In this document: positions 14,220 through 28,679 of the stretch, one piece after another
Layout of the letters: every line of letters begins with the position of its first letter
Position numbering within the stretch: position 1 is the first letter of the stretch
Assembly: GCF_030463565.1 (NCBI RefSeq)
Contig: NC_134676.1
Coordinates: forward strand, 28,025,228-28,089,227
DNA length: 64,000 nt
Source: Pelecanus crispus
Taxonomy: Eukaryota > Chordata > Aves > Pelecaniformes > Pelecanidae
Direction: 5' to 3'
Position numbers and translations under genes: made by a program
The notes under the pieces: model-generated
The model's database searches: none
What the model was told of the DNA's origin: nothing
What the model saw: only the letters and a program-made list of their open reading frames with translations

Positions 14220-16124
14220 ACAGGTCTACTGTTATGCTGGAAGACATCTGTCTTTGGATGAAAAATTTAAGGCTCCAATCAAAACAGCTTCCTATAGATT
14301 TCCTCTGTCAAAGAGCACAGTCACAAGCAGCTAGTGCATGTCTCACAACAATAAAACCAGGTGGCCTGAACCTTTTTCTATGGCTCCAGTTAAAGGAATT
14401 CAGTCCATTCCCTGAACATTTGCTCCAAGAAAGGGCTCTGGACAAAGGCAAACACTGCAAGCACTCTAAAAGCTACCACAGCTTTGAACTTGGAGGGCAG
14501 ATTCACTTGAGATAGTAGACTAATACACGTTATTAAATTATGAGGCTCTTCAACATGGCATTTTTCAAATCTTTCCAAAATTGAACTGCTCTCACTCTCC
14601 CTTAAAAACGGCTGTCTCTCCTAATCTAGTTACCGCATTTTCCAAAGCATGCAGGCTCAGATTTTCATAGAGAAATATACATGCATCTTCTGGCCAGCAG
14701 ATGGACATTATCTGCTCTCACAAAGATCACATAGGATCTACAGGGCCACTGTTCTGGACCAGATCTCACTGCCAGACACTGCACAAACAGGGAAAACAAA
14801 CAAACACCATTAACATGGGAGTGTTGACAGCAGAAGTACAGTAAAAATCCAACCTGATGTGGAAATCAAAAATGTTTGCTAAACCAGTCTTTCCCTTGAG
14901 CTTTCTTACAGAGCCTCATTCCTGTGCATTCACTCTCCCGAGTCAACCTCCCCCCATTTCCTTGAAAAAGATCTTATTTCAGTCTTACATATCTGCTACG
15001 TAAGTCCAACCACATCCATTTACACTGAGCACTGTTGCAATACATGGACCTTAGGACTATCATACCAAGGGGACAGCGATACAAGAGCAACCGCAGCCTG
15101 TGCTCCTGCAGCCAAGTGTCAAAACTGCTTGATTTCACAGTCTGTCAAGTGCCAACTCTGGCAGAAATCTGTAGGACTCCTCGGACATGTCTCAAGATAC
15201 TTGAATTCCCACAAAGTTTAGAAAAAGTCTCATGTAACCACACTGCCACAAGATAGCTTTGGCATTCAGCAAGTAACCACATGCACTGCCAGAACATTTA
15301 ACATTCGTTCTTCTCCTTACAGGTATTCACATCCTTTACTCCACTTTTAAACCTCAGGCTTTCTACAGTACCATCAAGTGAGACTTTAGTAGAGGCAATA
15401 CATTAGAAGACATAAAGTAGTTCTGACATTATCTTGTTTTATAACAATACCAGAGCATAGCCATCTCTTTTCTTTAACCTTATGCAGAAAAATAACATGG
15501 TTCATTTTATCTTAAGTACAGTATAATTGTGCTGTAGGCTTGGAAGAACAAGGAGACAGAGTAATGGAGTTGAAGGAAGTATATGAAAATCCAACTCCAA
15601 AAAATAACATAACATGAAATGCAATTTATCAGCCTATTGCCCAATCAATTCCACCTACATTTAACTGCAAGTCTCACTGTTTCCAGCAATACTTCATGTA
15701 ACTCCTCAATCAAATTGTAAATGTCTTTGCATAGTTTGTTAGGTGGCCACATCAAGGCACAACAGGTTTCCCCAAGATTCAGGTGCTCAAAGAACACCTT
15801 TAAAATTCTAGCTTCTTTTATGAACTACCCAGTTGACCTTAAAACTCTTTGCTAATAAACCCTCAGTTTATGTTCCTGAAAAATTTGCAAGCCTAAGGAA
15901 GCACTCAGACTGTTGGATCCTGAAGAGGCAGTGAACACCAGTTACAAGTTACTTCTTTCCCTTACAGGCTATCCTATCTCTACTTGCCTAGTCCAGAAGC
16001 CATTAACACAGCCAGGCTTGAAGGCAGCTTGGAAAAGGCTGCACTGCTAAGTAGTTGGTCTGGTTGGAAGGTCAGTTTAGTTTCCACATGCTTACAGGAA
16101 GAATGACATTTTTAATGTGGCTTT

Positions 16125-16139
16125 AAAAAAAAAAAAAAA
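16125..16139. repeat. poly(A) run
   Basis: An uninterrupted run of 15 A on the plus strand within IQGAP2 intron 1. I could not assign it to a retrotransposon family, and no target-site duplication was obvious. Confidence 0.7.
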
Positions 16140-19100
16140 GCAATTTTTTTGAAAGGGTGGTTGGTCATTAGCACATCACTGGAGGCTTGAGGCATTCAAA
16201 CAATATTGCACATTCCAGCAGGAATTTCCAACAGGCTTTCCTTCTCCAGAGGTTTATTCATGAGGAAACAAGTAGTAAAGCATGAAAGGTTCCTCTGTCA
16301 GCTTTATACATTCACTGCTTTCTTAAATAAAGAACTTGTGATTTGAATTCCATGTATTTTGACACATTTACCATTTGCTCTGTTCACTTCACTGGAATTA
16401 CTTTAACCTGTTTGCTTTTTATTAGCAATATACATTAACAATCTTCAATAAGAGCGCCAAAATTTTACCATATGGATTCCATTTCCTTACATTTTACCTA
16501 CTGTGACCTCAATTCAACTTAACCCAAGCAGAATGTAAATGAAATAATGAAAAAGACAGTTTAATATTGCCAGGCTAGTAAAATACACTACTCAACTATG
16601 AAAGACACAGAAAAATGTTAACATCTATAGCACACCTCCATATCAACCCTGTAACTGGGTTTAGTCAGAAGAAAAATGCTAAGTCTCTTGCCTACAAATG
16701 TCATCAAATTTATTTCTAGCATTAGAAATTTTATATTTAATTTTTTTCTGAAAAGAATTGCAGGCATATCAATAAGTCAAATGCATACACACACCTACAT
16801 AAAAGGAGTGACTTGTGGAGGGTAAAATACTTCGAAGATTATCCAAAAAGGGTGAAAAGTTCATCAGAGACTCATTCATCCCTATGCAAGGAGCTGGAAG
16901 CAGAGGTATGTTAACAGCAAAAGGAGACGTGACTGCAGCATTCTGCTGAACTCCAAAGGTGGCTTTCATTATATGTAGTCATACCACTGCTGCCTGTGGC
17001 CACAACCCCACCAGTAAACATTTGTGGATCAAGTACAGGGCAGAAAGCCACTGCAAAAGTGGAGTAGAAGAACAGGAAAGAGGGGCTGGAGACCATTGAT
17101 CGGGAGGAAGGGCGGGGCGCAGACTGAACTCATCGCGGTGGCAACAGGAAACCCAAATTCAGGTTTGTCCGCCCCTCCTCTATTCTCACACATTGATGCT
17201 GACCCACAGCTCTATCTCACTCCTACTGCTGCCAGTTTAGATGCTCTGCTGTGCAAACAGCAGCTAAGATCAGCCTAATTAAGTTGAGACATCTTAGCCA
17301 TCACGCAGGATCAGAATAAAGTATGAAGCTTACTGTGGCAGAGGGGGACCTTAGGGACTGAAGCTAAACGTGTCTGACAAGAGCAACTGATACTTCACCA
17401 AAAGGCAGACTAGTTGAAGTCCACGTGGAAGAGCATAACACTAAGGTTTACAGTCACTGTTGTTATTCTTTGGTAGAAATTCAAAAGACTGACAGCCACT
17501 TAAATAGTAACCAATTAAGATAACACTGAAAATGCTGCACAGGATTTTTGGCTAAATCAGAAACCTTGTCCATTTTTCAATCTTGAAAGTGTCAAAAACC
17601 TCATCTGTATTACAATCTGAGACCAGAACAGTGATTTACAGATACACTTCTAGTAAACCCCTACTACCTGGAAGCTACTCTTGACTGTGAGAAAGGAAGA
17701 AGACAAGAACAACAGGGACAGGGGGAGTGAGAGAGAAGAGAAGGGAAGAGACCCTCACACCTCCTGAGAAAAGTCCAACACGATATTCTGTTTGGGAGGC
17801 AACAGTTGCCAAATGGATTCAATATTCAGATCATTGGGAGGCTGACATCAAAAAGCTTCCTACCAGCAAACTCACAGTACATAAGCAGCTGGAAGAAATG
17901 TGGTAAGGTATAGCTTAAAGAACAGAAAAGGAGGACAAGCAGGAAAGCTGGAGTGAAAGGCAAAGAGAACCTGAGGAGAAAGCTGTGTCTGAGTGTCACT
18001 GAGTAACTCGGACAAGAGCTACATGAGTGTCTTGTCATAAAACTCAGGAGGACTGAAACACCTGTCTAGCAAGAGCATCACTTAAGCACCGAGTAAATTT
18101 GAAATCACCGTGAGAAAGACTGCAGTGTAGCAACCCTCAGCCCTGACATCTGGTCTTAATTCTTCCTGTGATAATTCATCATCCCTGGCCCCTTCCCCAG
18201 CCAGTCAGTTGCAGAGTCCTTCTCCTACCAAGGTCTAAACAAATCATCTGTTTCACTCTCTCCATACTTTGAAAGAAGCTGCAGAAAGCACCTGAAATGT
18301 TGCAGCACATTTTTCCTTCAAGATACAAACACAAGCATGTGAATAAAACAAAAAATTATGCATACCATAAGGTTTGCAGCCTTAAAATTGGAGAACACTT
18401 TTCCTTCTGACTGCCTTGCTTTTTGTTCCTAAATAATTATTACAGTCACAATATCTTTGAAGTTTCTAATTCAAATTCTTTGATTTACAGGCACAATGGC
18501 TTTTTTTAATCTTAGTGGGGAGAAAAAAACCCTTAAGCATTAGGGATAACACATATGCAAATTTAGTTTGCACCTACAGACCTATAGAATAATTTGAATA
18601 TGAACAATTTTAATACAAACAAATGGCTTAAAACTCACAAGAACATAAAGAAATGCTATATGATGCAGAACATCAGCATATAGGGATGGTAAGTTCAGGT
18701 AATGAACAGGACTCTTGGGGCACCCACAGGCAGAGACTGAACAGAGCCATGGCAGTTCCTGCCCTCCCTCTGACATTCCCAGCTCCCCTGGGAAGGCATC
18801 TGATCTGCTTGTGAAACAACTCCCCAAACTGCTGTGCACTCAGCAGCTGTTTCTGCAGCTGAGATGGCCCAGCACAAGCAGGAACCACAAAAAAAGGATG
18901 GAGGTGCAGCATCAGGCTTACAAGCTAGCATCTCACTCTACAACCTCTTGGCATTGCCAGCTGTGCTGGTCCACACAGGTGCAGAAAAGCACAGGGGATG
19001 GATATACACCTTCTTTGTTCCTGCTTCATAGGTGAGAGGACATGTTCTTGCAGGAAGAAGGCAAACTCAGTGTATCCATGCAGGTAGCCAGTTCAGAGGT

Positions 19101-19492
19101 GGTCCCACGTCAGCAATGACCTCAGTTATCACCTGAAGCCTGCTTGGCTGCCTCCACTCCACAGTAGGCAAGCAAGTGCTTGCAGAGTTATTGGCACTGC
19201 CACCGTTGGCTCCAGGGTAACCTCCTCCCAGTGCTAGGTCACCTCAGGAGCACACTGCACAGGCAGGCAGACATTGCTTGCATGGCAATTGCCCACACTG
19301 CTTCTGGACAACTCAAGCTGTTATTTCTCATTTACATACATACTCAGTAATATGAATTATTTTTTCCTTCATCAGCAGGAGTTAGAACCATAGGAGAGAA
19401 CAAAAGCACAAAAGATTTAATTCTCTAATCACAGATCTTTAAGCAAGGTTTGAAAACAGCAAACAAAACACCACCTTTTCACTCAGTACATC

Positions 19493-19508
19493 CAGTACTT
19501 AAGTACTG
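19493..19508. repeat. perfect 16-bp palindrome
   Basis: CAGTACTTAAGTACTG is identical to its own reverse complement. It lies in IQGAP2 intron 1 with no recognised neighbours. A 16-bp perfect palindrome is uncommon but not exceptional in this much sequence. Confidence 0.55.
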
Positions 19509-22500
19509 AAAGTCAAAACTGCTCTGAGTGACAATGACACATCTACCATTGTACATATCATTGCAAAATCATCAGATACGGAGTAAGCCAGATGTTCCTC
19601 CTAGCTTATCAATAAACCAAGTACTTCCATTTCCAGAACAAGTCATGGACAGCTGCACTCACAAGATAAGTTTTCACCCAAACCACACAGTCACAAGTTT
19701 CTAAGTATAATTGTATTAGTTCTACTAAATTCCTTTTTCCTCTAAACTGACACAAAACTTTGTCACTCTCATCTTGAAGAACTTAGGTTTTCAGGTTACT
19801 TGCTTATGTCTACTCCATAGCCCATTCCGAAAAGTAAAGTTTGGATTAATGCGGCAAGTACTGACCACAGGACAGCTTCCTCGCTGCCTTGAATCCATTT
19901 ACATGAATGAAGACACCACAGTGACAACACTAAATATCAATCATGAATAAAATATCAGCAGCATATCGGAAGCATTGTGTAAACACCCAAAACAAGCATT
20001 CTGATTGAAATAGCAATATCAAGACCAGTAAAATAAAGCAAGCATAACTAGGTTTCAATCACTGTTATGGCAGTCATAGTACAAGTAACATGTTTGCAAG
20101 TTTTGAAGTCTCTATTCAACAAGGAAATTCACATCCTCAAGGGCTGAGCACTGACTTCTATCATCTTTTGTGTAGCTGCGGTCTGTTTCCTTTGTTGAAG
20201 CACTACTTAAAAAAATCAAGATTTTTGCTAGGACTTGTAATGGTTCTTCCTCCAAACTTTGCTCTGGCTTCCAGCTCACACCATATTGTCAGCCTCCTTG
20301 TAATAAGGCATTTACAGCTTCTACAGAGAGCAGAGCAGTATGAGAAAATAGCTACTCCATCAGCAGTGTCTTGCCCATGTGAGTCTCTGCCATTCCTGTT
20401 CTATATGGGAACTATTTCTGTAGACACCCAGTGTAACAACAAACCTTGTTCATCAGCAGTATTTCTGCTTCTCCTGGCCTGCACACTAAAGGCTGTCATG
20501 AGTGAGCACAAGTAAAATACTTCTAATTGGTAACAGTTTTCATGCAAATGGTCAACTTCCAAGAAAGTCTGTATTTTTTAACGAGGAAATTAAACTGAAA
20601 TAACTTGACTGGATGTAAATTTGCATCTCAAATGTTCCCAAGAAGCTAGTGCAGACCAATTCTGCTACTGCTATAGGAGCCCAAAAATCTCTACTGCTCA
20701 TTTCTTCATCCTTTTGGGGAGTCTAGATAGGCCTGTCAATGGTGCAGCATTTGCAATGGACAGAAGCAGCCTACCAGTCAGCACCCTCCTACCACAGTTT
20801 TAGGAAAAAGGATACAGATGAATGTTACAGAAATCTATCTCTATTTTTATCAGAAGCCTCTGTAAACATTTATGGAGCTACTTACTGTTGTTTAAGTGTG
20901 GCAAAAAAAAAAAGGGAAACTGCTGAGTGTTGTTGCTATGGTTCAGTGTCATAGGAAACACCAGCCTTTGTTTTGCCTGTTACTGCCCACAATACTAAGA
21001 AATTTGATTCATATTGCTCTAAAATAACTCACATCAGTAAATCATCAGCAAAACCATGTGTTCTTACTTCTCGTGATCTGTATGAAGATAGAAGTTGGAG
21101 CACAAGCAAGGAGCTTGCTTTACATGTGATAAGATCTGTATGTTTTCTGGAGCATTCTAACCCGTTTGTTAAGCATCATTACCATAGTCAGAGGTGATGT
21201 AAATTCAAAGTGGCAGGCAGTCACATCTAATCCTTGCAGGTAAGCTGTCTACTCACCTTCAGTACTGAGCTGTCATGCAACTTCAAATGCCAAACCAAGG
21301 CTGGTTCATCTCCCAGCCTCCACTAAATCACAGTGAAGAAATCTGTGCTCTGCTGTAGTCTGAAAAGCAGTATTCAAAACAACTTCGCAGCTCAGATGTA
21401 GTAAAGTCACATTTACTCTGTGCCTGGTTCTGTAAAAACAGCTGACCATTTGTCCTTGGTAAAAGCTCTGTCCCACATTCATCTACACATAATCCCTGTT
21501 CTCCCCAGGACTCCTTTGTGTTCCTTTTCAGTTACACCACCACATATTCATGCTGATATTTCAATGCATTATTTATTCTGCTATACTGTATTGAGAACAT
21601 ATGGAATTTAAGACTTGTTTACCACTGAACAGAGGCCAGCCAGCTATTGATTGGGTAAATCAGTTGGGCCTGAAAAACTAAAAATCCCAGAAATAAGCAG
21701 CACATACCACAAGTCACATCTCATCCCTACAGTTTTGAGGCCCTGCAAGTCAGGAGTAATTTTGCCAGCAGAAAAGGATTGGGAAAACATCTTGAATCTT
21801 ATGTTATGTACAAAAAGCATTTGCTTTTCTTTCTTGTTCAAGTAGTCTAGTATTTAGGCAGTTTCATACAATTTTCTTACCACTGTGGCATTCAACTCAA
21901 CCTGCCATTCCCCCAACCGCTTATGCTCATCCCTGCTCCAGCTACTACATTGTGTTGGCAGACCTGCCTGCAGGTTCATGCTGCGAGCCAGACCGGGGAC
22001 CTAATCCAGCCAAGACTAATCCCATGGAAGGAGTCGAGGTTGCTTCTTCCACCAGCAGAGCTGACTGAAAGCACATGCGAAACCACAGCTTCAGGGTGCA
22101 GTTCCAGAGCAATGTAAACACATTTAAATTCTGGCTGCCACAGTCCCACCTGGCCAGAAAGTCCCCCCCTGCCTCGGGCCAGCAGGCACAGCTGTGAGAT
22201 CTGCAGCCAGCCCCTGCAGAGGCCTGAAGTGACTGCAAATCCAGCAATGCAAATCAGCTCTGCAAGGAGAGATTAGCTTCCTGGCAGATTATGTCTCCGT
22301 GCCATTGTATGAGTGTTGGTGAGAGGTGAAGACCACAGCAGCCTGACAGAGCAGCTGAAGGCACCTCAGCAAGTTCAGGCTGCTGAAACCTCACCAGTTG
22401 CAACAATCTGCAGCAGGGTGGGAGCTGGGATCCCAATGTAATTAACACCAGGTAAAAACAGCTGCTTCTCTCACGAAAGATGACCTTAGATACAGGCTCA

Positions 22501-25500
22501 TGTTTTCAGCAAAACAGACCTGTGTCCTTGTTTAGTTTTCAACCTTTTTACTTTGTTTCTTCACTTCAACCAGACTATTAGACACAGGTATCCCCTGTAC
22601 TTATCTATGATTCCCCAACACACCTTTGAAATACCCCTTTAAAAACACAAGTAAAACATTTACTTGCCTACAGTTTGACATTACAACTCTGTGAAAGAGT
22701 GATTACCTTAATGAAGCACATTTCTGTACAGTTTGGACATTTCCTGTTCCAACTGCCCCTGGATTTATTTGTTGCATGCTCCTAGAACCTGTGAGGCTCC
22801 AATCTTGCAGATATAACCAGTACTCGGCAGCTTTACAAATCAAGCACAAATGCAAGAGGTTACCCTTAATTTTCAGGAGGAACAGCCAGTAGAGGATGGA
22901 TAGCATGCATGACTATGTATTTCCCAGCAGACTTTGGAGCCTTGTAAGAATTGATTTAAATACCTTGCTAGACACCACAAGAGCTTTCACTGTACTTTGA
23001 AAGAAGCAGGTCTGAGTCCACAGGGGAGGACTGGCAGAGACCACATCCTCCACCACCTGCTTCAGCTGAAGCCACAGACTGCTTAGCCTGATACATCCAA
23101 GCCAAGAGAAGCACCTGGGATAAGGACAGTAGTTTCTGCCAACTTTGGAGCCTGGCTGGCAGGCAGGACAGGCACCACACCTTGAGGTAGCAGGTCCCTA
23201 GGGGCTGGCAGAGGTTTGCCAGCAGTTGTGAGTCAGAGCTGTAAGGTCCTCCTTGAATCTGACTCCTGAAGTATTTGTACCTGGCTGACCTCTTAACTTG
23301 GGCAATAAATGATAACAAGGAACTGACATAATTCTTCCAGGTGTTTCTTGCTAGTGCATACTCATTTGAACAAAACAGTAATTTAACACTGAAATCGGCC
23401 ACCAGCACAGGTTCTTAATAGCTAATTATTTGCTTATGCATTTCAAAAGGTATTTAGGAGCCGTGCAGAGTTTCTATGAACATCACTTGATTCAGTATCT
23501 CCCTTGAGGGGTAGCAGGGAAGTTGATCTCCAAACCAAAGCATCCCTTTTCTCTGCTCCAAAGACCTCCATGCAAGGACCATGGCCCCATCCCCTCTCTC
23601 TCCTGCCACAAGGCCCACCCTGACATGCTACCAAGGCTCTTGGCCACCACACAGCACCCTGCAGGCACTGCCTGCCCCCCCAGCCCATCACCACCATGGA
23701 CCAGGGTACCCTTGGCAGGTGCCATAGCAGCTGGCAAAACATAACTGGAGCAGTGCCAGGGGCAAGGTGTTGGTCACCAGCACAAACCAGCCCCTGTGCC
23801 AGGTGCTCAGCAGGCCCCTTCTCCCCCCAGCTGTGAAGGTAAGGCAGTACTTGTCCTGCCAACAACCTTCTTCAAAGCCCAGCTGGCACCAGGCTGGAGA
23901 GGACATTGTTGTTTTCTGGAGGGGAATCCAAGCACTGAGGTGCAGGAAGCACTGACCCATGAGTGGGCTCTGCAGGGCCCAGCTCATGCCCATCTCATCA
24001 AGGATCGGCAAACAAGGTGCCCACAGCAGGCACTCATCCCCCAACTTGCCTCCTCTCCCCAGGGTGTGGGCACCTGGCCCCTGATTGTGCTCCCCAAGAT
24101 GAGGTGGGCATTGCTTCTCCCTCGTCCAGTACCTGTGTTTTCATTGCACAACATGCAGCAGCTCAAGGATACATGTTCCAAAAAAACACCGAAACAGTCT
24201 GAACAAATGAAGCAAACAGAGCAGGTTAATCATTTCCTGCAAGGAGCGGAACACAGGAGAGCACACTTGCTTATCATCCTACTGAAATATGACCCACCAG
24301 TCCTGCCTATCACTGCCAGGCACTTTCTTTTTCCATGTTACATATAACATTATTCCTAGTAAATCATAGTCAGCTTGAATCAGCAACAGTATCAAGCAAA
24401 TCTTGAGCTAGAACCACTATGTAACTGAAACGCCAATTAAGAGAAGAGGCAAGCTGCAAATCTGCATACTTCGTATTCCCTGCCTCAAGTACTGGACTCG
24501 ATCTAGCACATTCACATGTGCTATAAATCCTGTTTCCAGAACAATATTAGTATTTCCTGTTTCAACAACATTTGAGTAGCTTTAAGCATGCTGTAACATG
24601 GCTCTGTCCTTTCTTTACCAAAAGACTTCAGGGGAGATGAGCCTGCTTTGTACAAAAAGCACACAGAGAACCACTCCTACCAAATGAATTATGTGCACTT
24701 GGTTAAACAAAGCAGTTAAACTTTTCAAGTTCTCATTCAGTAGTTTAATTATTAGCAACCTACAAAAGGGTGGAAGAGATAAACAGTGTGTTTGGTTGCC
24801 AAATTACACTCATCAATAAAAAAAAGGAGAAGTGTTCTCATAAACCACAAGTACTACAAAAAAGTATACACCCCAAAGAATATATATGCATAGGATACAG
24901 TTAAGCTTTTTCTTTTTTTTTAAAGCTTTAAAAGCCCCATCTGTTTTTGCTTAGAAAAATCCTAGAACTTTTACTAAAAGTTTTTTTCCTCTCCAATTGA
25001 AAAATAGCCATTTGTTTCCCTGCACTTAATAGACATGCAGACAAATTTATAGTTTCTGAAGTTAGATGCTTTTCAAAAAGCCACTGGTTTGCAAGCTTCT
25101 GCATCCTGCTGAAGTAATAAGCTAGGTGCGGTTTCATAGAGAGGCGTAGGCTGTGTTTCAGTTTAGGTTTGCCCTGTCTGTCTCTACAGGTAGGGCAGCT
25201 CTCCCTCACAAAGCTTCATGCTGCTTATTTGTCTCATCTCCTAAATCCCAGTGCCAAACAGAAGCAGACCTGGGAGCCAGGATCAGAAGCACAAGCAACA
25301 CCCTCATCACTGGATACCAAAGTCAAGTTTCCCCCATATTCACGCATCTATGCCCAGTGAAGCTGGCTTGCCGGCTTCAGTAGGAAAGATGAAGACTTTG
25401 TTAGCTTCTTGTCTCCAAGGGATGTGCTTAATGATGCTGAAGCATCTAGTTTCTCTTCCACTCTGTATACAGGGACCTGGGGCGTACATTAATTCAGCTA

Positions 25501-25869
25501 CTCTGAGCATGGAAATGCTGAAACCCTTTGCAAATCCAGACACTCATGGCCTTACTCACTGTAGCTTTATTACATTCCTGGAAGTGTAGTGAAACCATTC
25601 AGATGTTTCTTACAAAACTTAAGTATTCATTTCATTTCTGCACACAGGTTTCAGGGACACCTAGCTATAAAGGACCTGAAAGTGCTAGGAAAAAGGCATT
25701 CTCAAAGATACACCACTGCCTGACTCGCTATCTTCCTATGTTCAAAATTTCACATTTAATCTGTGAGGCACATCCAAAATTTATAGTTTTTCTCTTTGTA
25801 ATCTTCAACAGCACCAAGCATCTGTGTCATAAAAATGACTCATACCTTGAGTTGTATTACAAGTCCCAG

Positions 25870-25887
25870 TTCTCTGTGATTCTGTGA
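25870..25887 (+). mobile_element. possible 3' tail of a CR1 LINE
   Basis: TTCTCTGTGATTCTGTGA resembles the short 8-bp tandem ending (ATTCTRTG-type units) typical of CR1 LINEs of birds and other reptiles. No CR1 reverse transcriptase sequence is recognised upstream, so if this is CR1 it is a short, strongly 5'-truncated remnant. The match is short and could be chance. Confidence 0.25.
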
Positions 25888-26924
25888 ACCTCTGCATCTG
25901 ATTGTGCTGGGATTGAGAAATGAACCAGCCAACAGCTATAGCCAGACTAGAAACCAGCTACATAAATTCAGTTGCAGTGTGCCTCTTAACAGGGTTTCTG
26001 CTGTATAAGTTGCTTCCTTGTACTTGTATGATCTCACTTGAGTTGGTGCTGCACATGAATATCTGAAAGACTCAATGGAGCACCAACAGAAATCTCTTCC
26101 GCATCTTTTTTAAGCTATTGACAGCATGCAGAGTTGGAGGTACCTTTCAATAAGCAGTCCAGGAAGCCACAAGGCTTTGGCCCCAACAGGCAAAGACAAG
26201 GCTCAAAGACTTTGGTCTGAGCTTCTGTTTCTCCCGTGAACCGTGTTCCTCCTGAACTAGCACCCACCCAGAAAGGCATCCTCTTGTTTCATTTCATTCA
26301 GCTATTTCCTGACTTTAAGGATGAAAATGATCAGCTCTAAGGATTTTTTCTAGATGCATAGCTCTGAGTTAATACATCAGCAAAACTTGTAATGCAAAGC
26401 TAGTTTTTAAGTTAGGGATATGTCTTCCCACTTACTCACTTTGTGCTACAAGGTCTTATGCCCAGGGACACTTTTTCCCCAGGGGCATCCATCAGGCTAC
26501 AAAATGTAGCCAAGATTTGCATATGCCTTCCTCTCTAGTTATCAAAATGAAATGCTACTGATAACCATGGACTGGTTCATATCTTCCCTTGCAGAGAATT
26601 ATCATAGTAAAATTCTAACCTTCTTCAGGACAACACACAAACTCTGTCAGGAGCCTGACGACAAAGTCAAAAGTCCAAGTTAACTGTCTAAAACCGTGCT
26701 AGGTCACTAAAGCAAGGAGTCTTAGCAATTTGATAGCCTAACTTGGACAACTTATTAACTCTTCTAGGAAATCCCGCATAGATGTGATGTTCACCATAGG
26801 GAACTGTTTGCCAGTGATCCAAAGTGCAGCTCCAGTTATACAGAGAACCTACAATTTATGATGGGCTTCATAAGAACTCAGATAGTGCTGGCATAATTTT
26901 TCTAGTTAGGGAGCCTTTTCTTTT

Positions 26925-27001
26925 TTTGGTTTATTTTTGGGTTTGGTGGTTTTTGGGTGTTGGGGTGTTTGTTTGTTGGTTGTTTTTTTTTTTTTTTTTT
27001 T
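26925..27001. repeat. G/T-rich low-complexity tract ending in T19
   Basis: The plus strand is almost only G and T, with repeated TTTGG, GTTTG and GGGTG words, ending in an uninterrupted run of 19 T at 26983-27001. Such tracts are common in avian introns. Read on the minus (gene-sense) strand it is A/C-rich starting with oligo-A. Confidence 0.75.
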
Positions 27002-28679
27002 AAGATGCTGCTTCTCTCCTCCTCCCAAAATGTCAGTCAAATAAAGAGTAGGTAAAGCATATTTGGTTTTCTAGACACAGGCTAAAAATGCCAAACATGA
27101 ACCCATACTTGTGATTACTACAGACAAGGTTGTCATTTGTTCTTTGGTATATGGAGTTCTTTGGTGTATTTTTTTAAATGTAGGTGTCAGCCTATTTGAG
27201 GAGCCTTTGCCCAGTCCCTTGAAAGTAATGCTATCTCAAAGGTTCCTGCAGAGAAAAAAACCATCCTAAAAAAAGAGGATGCAGTGTGGTACAGCAGCCA
27301 CAACCGCTCACTCAGAGAAGGCCAGAACAGCCACTGGAGCCTGAGTGAGCAGGCAGCATCAGTCAGAGGGGAGGTGGCATCAGAAAAGCCAAGAAGAATG
27401 CCCTTATCTGCAAACAACCAAGAGAGTGGCTACAATTCAAAACACAGACTTCTTCCTTGTCACTGCAGCAAAAAGCTCTGAACTATCATAGCAAAGCATA
27501 AATACTGAGAGGACAGACCATATCTTCAAAACTAGATTCAACATCCTTAACGTGGTCATCCTTTCCCCATAATAATTAAGACCTGATATTCTTAAAATAC
27601 TCTGAGCAGCTCTGGCAATAAGCTAAATCATCCTCAGTGCCCAGGCAGCAACCAAGGCACAGAGGATGAGCCCTTTGCTTTAAGTCAAAGCCGCATCTTT
27701 GATCATATTGGACTTTATGCAGACTAGCAAGTGCCACATGTCCAGACTTACATGTTCTGATACCAACCAGACCAGCTCTACACAGGAAAGCCCCTGTTGC
27801 TGGGGGCCTGATGGGCACACCATGTACATTTGAGGAGTTTCTGCATGTTAGGCAAGTGGACAAAGTGCCAAGCTGGGGCTGGAGCACCATGCAGCACACT
27901 GCCCCGACACTGCCCTATCACACAAGCAATGGCACAGCAAGCTGAGATGATTGGGAGATTGGCTTCACAAGCAAAATATTCACCATTGCTAACACACTAG
28001 CATGGGCACCCAGCCTACATCTCCAGTAATGACGCCAAAAAATGTTATCAGTACTGACAATTGTGAACACACCTTCAAAAGTCTGTCATCCACCTACTAG
28101 GTAGTGCAAAAGAACAATGAAACCTACAGGCAGGGTCCATAGCCTCAGCTGGGAGTCGTCAATAGAGGAAAATGCTCAGGAGGGCACAGCATCCTCCAGG
28201 CTGAAGGTCTTGCTGCCAAGCATCACCTTTTCAGTCCACCCTGGGCAGAAGTGAGATGACCCCCTAACATAGTCAAGGGTTTTTGTGCTTCTTTCAAAAA
28301 AGAGGTTTTAGAACTGGTTTTAAACAAAGCTGTTATGCTAAGAAACCGGGAAGCTGCTCATCAGACCACAGGATGCCAGGGTTGTTGTGAGGTTTGCAAA
28401 TAATTTGCATGTTCACATTTTGCAATGTCTGAAATATCAGAGGCATTTCTTACAGGGACAGCAAAGCCAAGGGCTTGCACTGCTCTGCCCACAGGAACTG
28501 GCAGACAGCACAGCCCGGTGCAGGATCCCAGCATGGCACAGCAGTGCTGAGAGAGCCCTGCAGCAGGAGGAGGGAAGGTACATCAGGGCTTTTCTTAAAT
28601 ACAGTTTTGGAAGCAAATACACCTCCTCTGAAAAGGGATGCCTGGTACCTGCACTGCTTCTTGCCTCACCCCAGTTATT

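Noticed and set aside
20090-20515. 141-codon plus-strand frame in IQGAP2 intron 1
   Set aside because: No known protein resemblance, unbiased composition and no splice context; treated as a chance frame.
23443-24347. 140-183 codon open frames on both strands in a GC-richer part of IQGAP2 intron 1
   Set aside because: Several frames on both strands are open together, with no recognisable domain or splice context, as expected from stop-poor composition.
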